Origin: Ramlibacter sp.
GTDB taxonomy: Bacteria; Pseudomonadota; Gammaproteobacteria; Burkholderiales; Burkholderiaceae_C
NCBI GenBank assembly: GCA_013815685.1
Contig: JACDFR010000022.1
Location: forward strand, 1-56,832
Direction: 5' to 3'
DNA: 56,832 nt
The notes beneath the pieces were generated by a model. The model saw nothing but the letters and a program-made list of their open reading frames with translations. It did not search any database and was not told the DNA's origin. This document shows positions 1-8,240 of this stretch, one piece after another. Made by a program: the position numbers and the translations under genes. Within the stretch, counting starts at the first letter, position 1. Each line of letters begins with the position of its first letter.

Positions 1-168
1 TCTGCATTCGGGGCCAGCCGCGAAGTCGCGACGGCGTTCTCGCTTTGCGTGCACGCCATACTCTGGGCCCCGCTCACCGCGGCGGGATTGGCTTTATTCG
101 CGCTGCACGGCGGCATGACGGCCTTTCGGCCGGACACGGCCGGCCCAAACAGCGCAGTCATCCACTGA
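1..168 (+). CDS. C-terminal end of a flippase-like membrane protein (partial)
   Basis: Frame 1 is open from the window edge to a TGA at 166-168, giving the last 55 residues of a protein whose start lies outside. The visible tail has one strongly hydrophobic stretch (about residues 13-36) and a short polar C-terminus, as in polytopic membrane proteins. The tail resembles the end of lysylphosphatidylglycerol-synthase/flippase-like (UPF0104) proteins that often sit in polysaccharide loci, but 55 residues are too few to be sure. The next gene begins 2 bases after the stop, so the two are probably co-transcribed. Confidence 0.4.
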   Translation, partial: SAFGASREVATAFSLCVHAILWAPLTAAGLALFALHGGMTAFRPDTAGPNSAVIH

Positions 169-170
169 CC

Positions 171-1559
171 ATGTCCGACCAACAAGTCATCATCATCGGC
201 GCCGGTTTCTGCGGGCTCGCCGCCGCATTCGAATTGGGCCGCCGCGGCGTGCGCACGCTCGTCCTGGAACGCGATGCCGAGATCGGCGGCCTTGCGGGCA
301 GCTTCAAGGTGGGCGACGAAAGCCTGGAGAAGTTCTATCACCACTGGTTCACGAACGACCGGCACGTGAACGATCTTGTGCAGGAGCTCGGCGCCGCGGA
401 CCAGGTCGTGTACCGGCCCACTCGGACGGGAATGTACTTCGCGAACCAGACGTTCCGGCTCAGCTCGCCCCTGGATGTCCTGCGCTTCACGCCGCTGCGC
501 CTGATCGACCGCATTCGCCTGGGCGTACTCGCGCTGCGCGCGCGCGCCGTCAAGGACTGGCAACCGCTGGAGGACATGACGGCCGAGGAGTGGCTGGTCA
601 AGCTTGGGGGACGAAATGTCTTCGAGGTGGTCTGGCAGCCACTGCTCGAAGGCAAGTTCGGCCCTTACGCGCGCGACGTCTCCGCCGTCTGGTTCTGGAA
701 CAAGCTCAAGCTGCGCGGCGGCAGCCGGGGCAAGAGCGGCGCCGAAATGCTGGCGTACTACCGCGGTGGCTTTGCCGCGCTGGCCGAACGCGTCGCTGTG
801 GAGGTCCAGCGCCTGGGCGGCAAGATCCGGACCGGAACCGAGGCGACCGGGCTGGTGGTGCAAGACGGCCGGGTGGCGGGCGTACGTACACCTGAAGGCG
901 TGATCCCCGCCCAGGCCGTCCTCTTGACGCAGCCGCTTCCGCTGGTTGCCGACATGCTGGAGCCGCACGCGCCGGCCCCGTACACCTCCCGGCTGCGCCA
1001 GATCGAATACCTCGCCAACGTCTGCCTGGTGCTGCAACTAGATCGCAGCCTGTCGGACACCTATTGGCTGAACGTGAACGACCCCGGATTCCCCTTCGTC
1101 GGCGTGATCGAGCACACGAACTTCGAGCCGGCTGAAACCTATGGCGGGCGGCGAATCGTCTACCTGTCGAAGTACCTGCCGGAAACTCACGACATGTACC
1201 GCATGTCGGACGACGAGCTGTTGCGTTTCGCGATCCCGCACCTCAAACGCATGTTCCCCGCATTCGACGAGAGATGGATTCTGGCGCACAACGTCTGGCG
1301 TGCGCGCTTTTCACAGCCGATCGTCGCCAAGCGCTACAGCCAGTTGATACCGCCGGTGGAGACGCCTGTCGACGGCGTGTACCTCTCCAGCATGGCGCAG
1401 GTCTACCCCGAAGACCGCGGGACGAACTACGCCATCCGCGAGGGGCGCGCCGTCGCCCAGCGGATTGCCGCAGCGATGGCCGACGCGGCACAGGCGCCAG
1501 GTAAGGCGCAGCCGCCTGGTGCGGCGGGGGCTGCGGGGGCTGCGGGGGCTGCGGCGTGA
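171..1559 (+). CDS. NAD(P)/FAD-dependent oxidoreductase, amine-oxidase/protoporphyrinogen-oxidase-like
   Basis: A 462-residue protein. The ATG at 171 is preferred over upstream in-frame codons because the dinucleotide-binding fold begins at once (IIGAGFCGLAA, residues 7-17), followed by the acidic end of the second strand (VLERD) and a GG doublet (EIGGLAG). This is the FAD-binding pattern of the amine-oxidase/UDP-galactopyranose-mutase-like superfamily. Such enzymes are common in surface-polysaccharide loci, and the downstream glycosyltransferase supports a role there, but the substrate is unknown. The C-terminus is a low-complexity Gly-Ala tail coded by tandem gggggctgc repeats at about 1523-1556. 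The stop overlaps the next start (GTGA). Confidence 0.8.
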   Translation: MSDQQVIIIGAGFCGLAAAFELGRRGVRTLVLERDAEIGGLAGSFKVGDESLEKFYHHWFTNDRHVNDLVQELGAADQVVYRPTRTGMYFANQTFRLSSPLDVLRFTPLRLIDRIRLGVLALRARAVKDWQPLEDMTAEEWLVKLGGRNVFEVVWQPLLEGKFGPYARDVSAVWFWNKLKLRGGSRGKSGAEMLAYYRGGFAALAERVAVEVQRLGGKIRTGTEATGLVVQDGRVAGVRTPEGVIPAQAVLLTQPLPLVADMLEPHAPAPYTSRLRQIEYLANVCLVLQLDRSLSDTYWLNVNDPGFPFVGVIEHTNFEPAETYGGRRIVYLSKYLPETHDMYRMSDDELLRFAIPHLKRMFPAFDERWILAHNVWRARFSQPIVAKRYSQLIPPVETPVDGVYLSSMAQVYPEDRGTNYAIREGRAVAQRIAAAMADAAQAPGKAQPPGAAGAAGAAGAAA

Positions 1560-1813
1560 GCGTGCCTGCTGACGCCGCCGCGCTCCTAACCGCCGCTGCA
1601 CCCCGGCGGCTCGACGCGTTGGTGGCGGTCGGCACTTTCGCCCACCTGGCGGGAAACACCTCTGAGTCCCGGGACCTCAAGCCCTTTTACGACTGGATGC
1701 ACGCCAATTACGTCCCGGCGGGTACCGTCGGGCCCAAACAGTGGGTCGTCTACCGGCGCGCGACCGGCGCAGCAGCGCGTTCGCCTGGGCCCATCGATGG
1801 ATTTCACCGCTAG
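1556..1813 (+). CDS. Small hypothetical protein, possible C-terminal remnant
   Basis: An 85-residue ORF with a GTG start overlapping the preceding stop by four bases. It has no signal peptide and no complete domain that I recognise. The middle (KPFYDWMHANYVPAGTVGPK, then VVYRR) resembles the extreme C-terminus of membrane glycosyltransferases or methyltransferases, so this could be the tail of a gene that lost its 5' part. Equally it could be a genuine small orphan gene. A long antisense ORF covers the same stretch but shows no recognisable protein. Confidence 0.4.
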   Translation: MSVPADAAALLTAAAPRRLDALVAVGTFAHLAGNTSESRDLKPFYDWMHANYVPAGTVGPKQWVVYRRATGAAARSPGPIDGFHR

Positions 1814-1846
1814 CAAGCCAATCAAAACAGCACACCGAAAGCACCT

Positions 1847-3001
1847 ATGTCTTCCATCGTCCCCCCTCGCGACAAGTTCGACTCCGCCACCGAGGGGCTC
1901 CACGCCGCCCGGGCACCGGTGGACGCAGACACAGGTTTGCCCCAGCGGTTCGAGAAAATCCTCTTCACCAGCGCGGTGCCGGACCAGCAGACCGCGTGGA
2001 CAAAGGCGAGGATGGACGTCCAGCGGATTACCGAAGAACTGGGGTATGCGATCCTGCAGATGCCAGCCAGCGTGCACCCCGGCGACTGGTTGAAGCTCGG
2101 CCGCGCGCTGAAGAAGTCGTTCGCTCCCGGCGGTCATCTGCTGATCGAGTACCCGTTCGAGCAGCGCAAGCGGATCTACCTGCTGCATCTCCTGAGCCGC
2201 TTCATCGGCGCGAAACTGTACGGCCTCATCCATGACCTCGACTCGCTGCGCTTTGAAGACTCTCCTCGCGGCCGCGAACTGGCCGTCCTGAAACTCTTCG
2301 ACGGGCTGATCGCCCACAACCCGACGATGAGCCAGTGGCTGCGCGCCAATGGCTTTACCGGCAAGTTGGTCGACTTGAACCTGTTCGACTACTACAGTGC
2401 GCCGGCCAGCCCCTCGCACGAGAACGGCATGACTTCTCCGGTGAAAGTGCTGTGTGCGAGCAACCTGTCCTTCGAAAAGGCCGGCTATATCTACGACAGG
2501 CGTCTGGGCGAACTGCGGAACGTGGCGCTGTCGCTGTACGGCGCATTCTTCGAGCCGCAGCGCATGCCCGCCTCCTCGGTGGCCTACAAAGGGGTGTTCG
2601 ACCCAAACACCCCGCGGCTGGACGGCAAGTACCACTTCGGGCTGGTGTGGGACGGCACCGGCGTCGAGCGCTGCGATGGCAGCTATGGCCGCTACATGCA
2701 ATTCAATAACCCGCACAAGCTGTCCCTGTATGTCTCGCTCGGCTTGCCGGTCGTGGTGTGGAAGCAGGCAGCCGCCGCCGAATTCGTGCTCAGTCACGGA
2801 ATCGGCGTGACGGTCGGCGACTTGCGCGAATTGGGCGAGTTGCCCGCAAGGGTGTCTAGCGAGGCTTACCAGGCCATGGCGGAGAGGGTGGCGTGCCTGA
2901 GTCACAAGGTCAAGCGCGGAATGTTCCTGAACGAGGCGCTGCGCCGGCTCTCGGGCGGATCGGCCGACGCGGTTGAAGAGGAATCGAGGCAGCTGCCGTG
3001 A
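1847..3001 (+). CDS. Galactofuranosyltransferase-like glycosyltransferase
   Basis: A 384-residue protein resembling the beta-1,6-galactofuranosyltransferase (WbbI-type) sugar transferases. It has an N-terminal domain with the block LIHDLDSLR (about residues 127-135). A C-terminal GT-B-like half carries FGLVWDG, FNNPHKLSLYVSLGLPVVVW and a terminal helix typical of this family. It would transfer an activated sugar during O-antigen or exopolysaccharide assembly on the cytoplasmic face. The ATG at 1847 follows the previous stop by 33 bases, and its own stop overlaps the next GTG, so a polycistronic message is likely. Family is fairly sure; sugar specificity is inferred from similarity only. Confidence 0.75.
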   Translation: MSSIVPPRDKFDSATEGLHAARAPVDADTGLPQRFEKILFTSAVPDQQTAWTKARMDVQRITEELGYAILQMPASVHPGDWLKLGRALKKSFAPGGHLLIEYPFEQRKRIYLLHLLSRFIGAKLYGLIHDLDSLRFEDSPRGRELAVLKLFDGLIAHNPTMSQWLRANGFTGKLVDLNLFDYYSAPASPSHENGMTSPVKVLCASNLSFEKAGYIYDRRLGELRNVALSLYGAFFEPQRMPASSVAYKGVFDPNTPRLDGKYHFGLVWDGTGVERCDGSYGRYMQFNNPHKLSLYVSLGLPVVVWKQAAAAEFVLSHGIGVTVGDLRELGELPARVSSEAYQAMAERVACLSHKVKRGMFLNEALRRLSGGSADAVEEESRQLP

Positions 3002-3309
3002 AAGCGACGATCACCTTCCACCGGCGGACGCACACGGGCTCCATCGGACCGGTACACCACACCGTTGAAGCCAATTGGCCGAACGTCGTTCCGTTTCCGA
3101 CACTGGAGGAGCACGCGGACGCCGAGCGCGACATTTCCGTTGCCTCGGCGGGCCTCTTCAGACTGGAAGGAGACAAGTACATGTACCAAGTGTGCAATGT
3201 CAACTATCTCTACGAACTGAAGGAGGGGGTGGTGGCAGTCGAGCGTGCCTTCATCCGGGCAGTTGCGGTGGATGCCGCCACGCGGCTGGGGCTGGTCAGC
3301 GCAAAGTAG
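2998..3309 (+). CDS. Hypothetical protein, 103 aa
   Basis: The GTG start overlaps the glycosyltransferase stop (GTGA), suggesting translational coupling. The protein has no signal peptide or membrane segment. It is mixed alpha/beta with an acidic central part and contains a YMYQVCNVNYLYEL stretch around residues 60-74. I do not recognise a family. The coupling makes a role in the polysaccharide locus plausible but unproven. Confidence 0.55.
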   Translation: MKATITFHRRTHTGSIGPVHHTVEANWPNVVPFPTLEEHADAERDISVASAGLFRLEGDKYMYQVCNVNYLYELKEGVVAVERAFIRAVAVDAATRLGLVSAK

Positions 3310-3315
3310 CGTTCG

Positions 3316-3580
3316 TGCCGCTGATCTTCAAGCGGCGGCATAGAACCAAACTGATCGTGCCGCCGACCGGAGATTCCGTAGCGAAGGTCGCGCCCTCGTT
3401 GGATCTGCCCTGGGTCCGTACGCTGGGCAAAGCGTTTTATTGGGAACGGCTGATCGAGAGCGGGGAGGCGGCAATCCGACAGAGCTGGCGCGCGCGCTGT
3501 CGAAGCTGGAAGCGCCGACTTGCGCGTCACGGGCGGTACCAGCCCGCAAGCTGCGCTCACCAACACTTGCTGGTGCAAAG
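3316..3580 (+). pseudogene. Remnant of a recombinase-associated DNA-binding protein
   Basis: One frame reads VPLIFKRRHRTKLIVPP and then LVKAL-like text (WVRTLGKAFYWERLIESGEA). After about 3470 the similarity continues in another frame as ELARALSKLEAP. This is the pattern of small HTH proteins carried next to serine-recombinase genes in proteobacterial mobile elements (a PLxFKRRGGRK-like opening, a KALARAFRWQRLLESG-like core, then ELA...VSRVLRLTLLAPD). The frameshift and the missing C-terminal end show that it is broken. No recombinase gene lies nearby. The identification rests on remembered family patterns. Confidence 0.45.
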
Positions 3581-3959
3581 CCACATCCACGACTCGCTCC
3601 CCCTGGAACGGCCCGAGCTGGTCAATCAGGCCTTCCGTGACCAGCGCAAGCGTGAGCCCGAGCGCGGGAACATGCCACGCGAACATGCGCCAACAACCGG
3701 TGCGGGGTAGCACGTAAGCGATGCGCCGAAGAGCACGACATGCGCGTCCCGTCATGGCGGTAACTGCATTGTCATGTGTCGTCAGGGAGAGACCGGAACT
3801 ATCGCCCGAGTCCTACAGGTTGCGCCGCTGAGTCTTCCTACGATCGGTGCACTGCAGCAAATTCCAGGAGAATCCTCGCCCCTTGCGTTGCTGCGAGCGC
3901 GTCATACGCGAGTAGCCCGAACGAGCCATCAGTTTTTAACCTAACGCGAGGAGAGCCAG
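3581..3959 (+). other. Intergenic region without a supported gene
   Basis: Short ORFs exist on both strands but none has a credible start, family signature or codon pattern. The stretch just before 3960 is relatively AT-rich and ends in a purine-rich ribosome-binding site (gaggag, about 3949-3954), so it probably carries the promoter and leader of the next gene. Nothing else is visible. Confidence 0.5.
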
Positions 3960-4310
3960 ATGCACAGTTCATTGAGCGCAGTCGTTCTCTGCATTTTTGC
4001 CCAAGCCGCCGGCGCCCAATGCCTGGCGACACCCGTCGCGCTGGAAGCGAAGACGGGCGTGGTACTGGCCAACTCGCCCACCATGGCAACTCCCAAGGCA
4101 GTGGTCAAGGCGCCGGCGCCGCACGCGGGCGGTGAATTGATCACGACCGCGGCTGCGGGCACGCGTGACGCACCTGTCGCCGTCGTGCGTGGCACCTCCG
4201 TGCAGGACAGCCAGGAGCATCCGAAGCGCGGCGGAACCTCCATGCTGCTCGCTGCGCTGGCGCTGATGTCCGGCATCGCGCTGCGGCGCTTCGGTCCTCC
4301 TCGCCAATGA
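3960..4310 (+). CDS. Small exported protein with C-terminal membrane anchor (GlyGly-CTERM-like tail)
   Basis: A 116-residue protein with a good ribosome-binding site (gaggag, 5 bases before the ATG). Residues 1-19 form a Sec signal peptide with an A-Q-A-A-G-A cleavage region. The mature part is low in complexity, rich in Ala, Val, Pro and Thr. The C-terminus has a tripartite tail: a Gly-Gly doublet (RGGTS), a hydrophobic helix (MLLAALALMSGIAL) and a basic end (RRFGPPRQ). This is the layout of sorting signals of the GlyGly-CTERM or PEP-CTERM type. No Pro-Glu-Pro is present. The stop overlaps the flippase start (ATGA), so it belongs to the polysaccharide operon. Confidence 0.6.
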   Translation: MHSSLSAVVLCIFAQAAGAQCLATPVALEAKTGVVLANSPTMATPKAVVKAPAPHAGGELITTAAAGTRDAPVAVVRGTSVQDSQEHPKRGGTSMLLAALALMSGIALRRFGPPRQ

Positions 4311-5824
4311 CGCCGGGCGCCCTCGCCGCCCTGACGGAACGCGCGCTCAGGTGGAGCGCGCTCACGACCGTGGCCCGTTTTGCGCTGCAGCTCGCCGCAC
4401 AGGTGGCCCTCGCGCGCATGCTCGGGCCCGGCAACTTCGGCGTGTACGGCATCGGTCTCGCGGTCCTCACGTTCGTCGGCTTCCTCTCGGGCGCGAGCTT
4501 CAGCTACAGCCTCATGCTGCAGCCCACGCTCACCCGCGACGACATCCGCTTCTCGTTCACCTGGCAAATGATGGCGGGCCTGCTCTCGGCAGCCGCGATG
4601 TATGCCGCGGCGCCGGCGCTGGCCGGCTTCTTCGGCGACCCGCGCGTCGAGGGAATGGTGCAACTGCTTTCGCTGGCCAGCCTCCTGATGGCAGCGGCGG
4701 CTCCCGCCACCTACCTGATGCAGCGCGATCTCGACTTCCGCATGCTGGGCCTGATCCAGTTGGCGAGTTACGCGGCCGGATACCTCGCGGTCGGCATTCC
4801 GATGGCCCTGCATGGGTACGGCGCCTACGCGCTGGGTACTGCGTGTGTGGTGCAGGCTGCCGTCGCACTCGTCGCCTCCTACTGGGCCAAGCCGCATCCC
4901 GTGCGACCGCTGTTCTGGCACGCCGGCGGCGGCGAAGCGCTGACCACGGGCCGCGCCGTGTTCCTCACGAACGTCGTCAACTGGCTGCTGTCCAACCTGG
5001 ACCGCGTCGTGATCGGCCGGGTGCTCAATGCGCACGCCGTCGGCCTGTACACCGTCGCTTACAACCTCGCTTCGATCCCCAACGTGCTGCTGCTCGGCGC
5101 ACTGCAGCCGGCCTTCCTCGCGGCGGGCGCGAAACTGCAGGACGATCGCCAGCGGCTCGCACAGGGCTGGCTGCTTGGCCTGGCGTGCGTGCTCGTCGTC
5201 GCGACGCCCGCGGCCGTTGTGATGGCTCTACTCTCCGCCGACCTGGTGAGCCTGCTGTACGGTGCGGCGTGGATGGATTCCGCCTGGGTACTGGCCGTGC
5301 TGTTCCTGTGCCTGCCGGCATGGGCGTCGTGGGGCCTGTCGACCCCGGTGCTGTGGAATACGGGACGCAAGCACTACGAGTTCCTGCTCCAAGTGCCGCT
5401 ACTCGCGCTGGCATTTCCCGCCTGGTGGCTGCTGGCGCCCGCCGGGGTGCGCGGCGTCGCCGTCGTATCGGTAGTCGTCATCTTCGCGCGCGCGCTGGTG
5501 ATCATCGGCGCCGCGTCGCGTGCCCTTGAGCTGCGCTGGATCGCAGTGGTCCCCTATTTCGCCCGCGGCCTGGCCCTTTCCGCCCTCTGCGCGGCGGCCG
5601 TCCTCGTGGGCCAGCGTGCAGCCGTCGGCGTCGCCATCCCCGGCGCGTCCCTGTTTGCCGGCGGGCTCTGCGCCCTGCTCGCGATCGCGACGGTGGTGCT
5701 GGTGCGGCCCGGCGTGCTCGGGGCCGAGGCGCAGAGTGCCCTCGCACGGCTCGTGCCCGGCTTCATCTCACGGTTGATGCCGGCCGCGCCCGCCGTCGCC
5801 GAAGCCAACAGGCCCACGCCATGA
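4307..5824 (+). CDS. Polysaccharide/O-antigen flippase (Wzx-type, MOP superfamily)
   Basis: A 505-residue polytopic membrane protein with about 12-14 hydrophobic segments across its length. The opening (ALTERALRWSALTTVARFALQ) and the phrase LDRVVIGRVL near residue 230 are characteristic of the lipopolysaccharide/polysaccharide flippase family. It would move undecaprenyl-linked repeat units across the inner membrane. It starts inside the stop of the preceding small exported protein and ends overlapping an ATG at 5821, which would have begun the O-antigen ligase now broken by a frameshift. Confidence 0.85.
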   Translation: MTPGALAALTERALRWSALTTVARFALQLAAQVALARMLGPGNFGVYGIGLAVLTFVGFLSGASFSYSLMLQPTLTRDDIRFSFTWQMMAGLLSAAAMYAAAPALAGFFGDPRVEGMVQLLSLASLLMAAAAPATYLMQRDLDFRMLGLIQLASYAAGYLAVGIPMALHGYGAYALGTACVVQAAVALVASYWAKPHPVRPLFWHAGGGEALTTGRAVFLTNVVNWLLSNLDRVVIGRVLNAHAVGLYTVAYNLASIPNVLLLGALQPAFLAAGAKLQDDRQRLAQGWLLGLACVLVVATPAAVVMALLSADLVSLLYGAAWMDSAWVLAVLFLCLPAWASWGLSTPVLWNTGRKHYEFLLQVPLLALAFPAWWLLAPAGVRGVAVVSVVVIFARALVIIGAASRALELRWIAVVPYFARGLALSALCAAAVLVGQRAAVGVAIPGASLFAGGLCALLAIATVVLVRPGVLGAEAQSALARLVPGFISRLMPAAPAVAEANRPTP

Positions 5825-6116
5825 TGCGCCACGTCTTTCGTCTGCCGGCACAGGCGGGTTCGTTCAGTGGGTGCTGCCTGCGATCCTCTTCCTGGTCGCC
5901 TTGAGCGCCCTGATCTCCGGGCGCGACCTCGCCATGCACTACCAGGAGCTCGCAGGCGGGGTGGGCGCGCCCATGAACCACCCGCTCATCCCCTGGGCCC
6001 AGCGCGCGGTCTCCTTGTTCCTCCTGCTGGTTTCAGGCGAACGCATCCTCGATCACTTCCCCCAGCGCAAGCCGATGCCCTCTGCCGCACTCGCCTGGGT
6101 GTTCGGCGCCTTCTGA
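5821..6116 (+). pseudogene. Frameshifted and truncated O-antigen ligase/polymerase N-terminus
   Basis: The ATG at 5821 overlaps the flippase stop (ATGA) but its frame closes after 27 codons. The membrane-protein reading resumes one frame over at about 5850 (GGFVQWVLPAILFLVALSAL, then AQRAVSLFLLLVSGERI) and stops at 6114-6116. This matches only the first 80-90 residues of an O-antigen ligase or polymerase, which normally has more than 400. A GTG at 5871 could start a short peptide. Both a frameshift and a 3' deletion are visible, so the gene looks dead. Confidence 0.55.
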
Positions 6117-6144
6117 GCAGGGCCGTCGCAACGCCGGCCCTGCT
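6116..6144. repeat. Perfect 10-bp inverted repeat (hairpin) between two gene fragments
   Basis: The arms AGCAGGGCCG (6116-6125) and CGGCCCTGCT (6135-6144) are perfectly complementary around a 9-base loop. No T-run follows on either strand, so it is not a classical intrinsic terminator. It starts exactly at the stop codon of the truncated ligase and lies just beyond the end of the opposite-strand glycosyltransferase fragment. Confidence 0.5.
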
Positions 6145-6149
6145 GGGGG

Positions 6150-6603
6150 CACACCCGCAAGTCGGTCACGAATACGCTTACTCGCTGGTCATCGGGATGG
6201 CGGCTTTGATGGCGACTGCGCACGAGGTCGGATCGCCGGAGCGCCGAGCGCCGGTGTTGCGCGGGAATCTCGCCGGCAAGTGCCCGGTCGCGCATGCGCA
6301 TCAGGAACGGCGGCAGTTCATGCACACGGGCGGCGGCGGTGAGAGAGCCGGACACGGCGGTGCGGTAGGCTGCCAGCGGCGCGTGCACCAGCGCGACCGG
6401 CGTTTCGTCGACCAGGCGGAACCACAGGTCGAGGTCTTCGCCATACGACTCGCTTTCCGCGAAACACGGTTGCATGCGGACCGGCCGGGACCGCCGGACT
6501 GCGACGCTGCTCGTGAAGAACGGGTGGCCCCTCATCCGTTCGTCGCCCAGCAGGAAATCACCATCGCGCGCGACCTGCACGCCGCCGGACTTTCGCGCTT
6601 CTC
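6150..6603 (-). pseudogene. 5'-truncated family 2 glycosyltransferase fragment
   Basis: Read on the minus strand, this stretch gives the C-terminal half of a GT2 enzyme: [12 protein letters not shown], then [15 protein letters not shown] (the acidic ED.D.W block), then [12 protein letters not shown]. There is no N-terminal GT-A nucleotide-binding half and no start. The fragment abuts the stop of the TM2 gene at 6604. Similarity fades before about 6190. It appears to be the remains of a polysaccharide gene cut by a rearrangement. Confidence 0.55.
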
Positions 6604-7050
6604 CTATTGCGAAATCTTGCGGCCCTCTTCGACCTGGTATTCGAAGTAGCGCTGGAAGCTGAATGCGATGCTCGCCATCAGCACCGTGGTGCCCACCAGC
6701 AGGGAGATCACCACCGCGCCGATGGTGAACCAGTTGGTTGCGCCGGCCGCCGCCTGCGCGCCTGCTTGCGGGTTGTAGCGGGCGTTCCATTTTTCCCGCG
6801 CCATGAGGCCGTACACGATGGCCGTCAGTGCACACCCCGCGATGGTGAATCCCAGCAGCGGGATCAAGGCCCAGCTCCACGGGTCGTCGACGCCGTAGCG
6901 ACCCAGGCGGCCGATGCCATAAACACCCAGTGCTGCGGGTATCGGCAGCGCCCAGCCGAGCAGGTCGCGCGGGCCATGCAGGTAGAAGCGGTGCAGGCCC
7001 AGGGGCCCGCCGAGAAACGCCAGCCAGGCTGCCAATGTCTTGTTCTTCAT
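6604..7050 (-). CDS. TM2-domain membrane protein
   Basis: A 148-residue protein starting at the ATG at 7050-7048. Residues 1-60 have the TM2 signature: a Lys-rich start ([26 protein letters not shown]) with the conserved G..G.HRFYL block followed by two membrane helices. A third hydrophobic segment lies at about residues 108-130. TM2 proteins are small inner-membrane proteins of unknown biochemical role. It is divergent from rpsP, separated by 228 bases that hold the rpsP promoter. Confidence 0.75.
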   Translation of the reverse strand: MKNKTLAAWLAFLGGPLGLHRFYLHGPRDLLGWALPIPAALGVYGIGRLGRYGVDDPWSWALIPLLGFTIAGCALTAIVYGLMAREKWNARYNPQAGAQAAAGATNWFTIGAVVISLLVGTTVLMASIAFSFQRYFEYQVEEGRKISQ

Positions 7051-7150
7051 ACGGCTGGGGCCATGGGCTCGACAGTCGGTGTGCCGCGGCGCACATGACG
7101 GGAATAAGTTGCCGAGATGGCGGGCAAATCGTGGTCGCGGCTGGGTCGAA

Positions 7151-7178
7151 TGGTGATCATGGGGCAAAACGCTATAAT
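7151..7178 (+). promoter_or_regulatory. Candidate sigma-70 promoter of the rpsP operon
   Basis: A perfect TATAAT lies at 7173-7178. A weak -35 (TGGTGA, 7151-7156) stands 16 bases upstream. It is about 100 bases before the rpsP ATG in the only sizeable gap upstream of the ribosomal block. The -10 is convincing; the -35 is not. Confidence 0.5.
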
Positions 7179-7278
7179 CGTGGGCTCTACAGCGTGTCGC
7201 TGGCCGGGTGGCCGTTGCGCGTGTCTCAACGCTGGAAAGATTTCGGGGGAATTTTCTCCCTCCACCCAAGGATAAATC

Positions 7279-7530
7279 ATGGTCGTCATTCGACTCTCCC
7301 GCGGCGGCGCCAAAGCCCGTCCGTTCTTCAACATTGTCGTTGCCGACAAGCGTACCCGCCGCGACGGCCGCTTCATCGAGCGCCTGGGTTTCTACAACCC
7401 GATCGCCAAGGAAAACGAGGAAAGCATCCGCATCGCCCAGGACCGCCTGACGTACTGGCGCGGCGTGGGCGCACAGGCGTCCCCGACGGTGGAGCGCCTG
7501 CTCAAGCAGGCCGCCGCCAAGGCAGCTTAA
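7279..7530 (+). CDS. rpsP: 30S ribosomal protein S16
   Basis: An 83-residue protein of typical length with the conserved S16 opening ([17 protein letters not shown]) and the block [10 protein letters not shown]. It is a small-subunit assembly protein. It heads the conserved order rpsP-rimM-trmD-rplS, with rimM starting 5 bases after its stop. Confidence 0.98.
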   Translation: MVVIRLSRGGAKARPFFNIVVADKRTRRDGRFIERLGFYNPIAKENEESIRIAQDRLTYWRGVGAQASPTVERLLKQAAAKAA

Positions 7531-7535
7531 ATCCC

Positions 7536-8180
7536 ATGGCCCGGGTTCAGTCGAAGCCGGGCCGCCCCAAGGCGACTGCGGCCCCGTTGGGGGGCAGCGC
7601 AGTACACGCAGTGACCAGCGTGGGGGCACTTGAACCCGCCGAGCTTCCGGTGGACGCCATCGAAGTCGGGCGCATCGCCGATGCCTGGGGCATCAAGGGC
7701 TGGTTCAAGGTCCTGCCCCACAGCGCCTCGCCCGAGGCGCTTTTTTCTTCCAAGCGCTGGTATCTCCTGCCGACCGAGCGGGGGGCCAGGAGCTTTGCGG
7801 GGACGCTGCTGCTGCGCATCCGCGAGGCGAAGGAGCATTCCGGCACCCTCGTGGCCAGCGCGCACGACGTTGACGACCGCAGCGCCGCCGACGCCCTCAA
7901 GGGTGCCCGAATCTTCATTCCACGTTCCAGCTTTCCCACCGCCGGCGCCGACGAGTACTACTGGGTCGACCTGATCGGCCTGGCAGTGGTCAACCGTGAA
8001 GGCGTCCCGCTGGGATGCGTCAAGGAACTGCTTTCCACCGGCCCGCAGACAGTGCTGGTGATTGAGTACACCGAGGAGGGCAAGCCCATGGAGCGGATGA
8101 TTCCCTTCGTGTCGGCCTATGTCGATGGCGTCGACTTGGCTGCCAGGCGCATCGCGGTCGATTGGCAAACCGATTTCTAG
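7536..8180 (+). CDS. rimM: Ribosome maturation factor RimM
   Basis: A 214-residue protein. After about 40 variable residues the RimM N-domain starts (VGRIADAWGIKGWFKV). The PRC-barrel half follows (YYWVDLIGLAVVNREG, then MIPFVSAYVDGVDL). It binds S19 and helps 30S head maturation. The ATG at 7536 is 5 bases from the rpsP stop, which supports the long N-terminus. Normally trmD follows directly; here a histidine kinase intervenes. Confidence 0.95.
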   Translation: MARVQSKPGRPKATAAPLGGSAVHAVTSVGALEPAELPVDAIEVGRIADAWGIKGWFKVLPHSASPEALFSSKRWYLLPTERGARSFAGTLLLRIREAKEHSGTLVASAHDVDDRSAADALKGARIFIPRSSFPTAGADEYYWVDLIGLAVVNREGVPLGCVKELLSTGPQTVLVIEYTEEGKPMERMIPFVSAYVDGVDLAARRIAVDWQTDF

Positions 8181-8240
8181 GTCCCGGCCGACACAAAACG
8201 CCTGCTCGGCAGGAATCCGTGCGATACAGTCCTCCCTCCA

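Noticed and set aside
1586..2905. 439-codon minus-strand ORF opposite the galactofuranosyltransferase gene
   Set aside because: It is antisense to a gene with clear family features, is rich in Arg, His and Gln as high-GC shadows are, and has no recognisable domain.
3500..3755. Minus-strand ORF with a hydrophobic stretch near 3600-3700
   Set aside because: No family could be recognised and the start is not credible; treated as intergenic.
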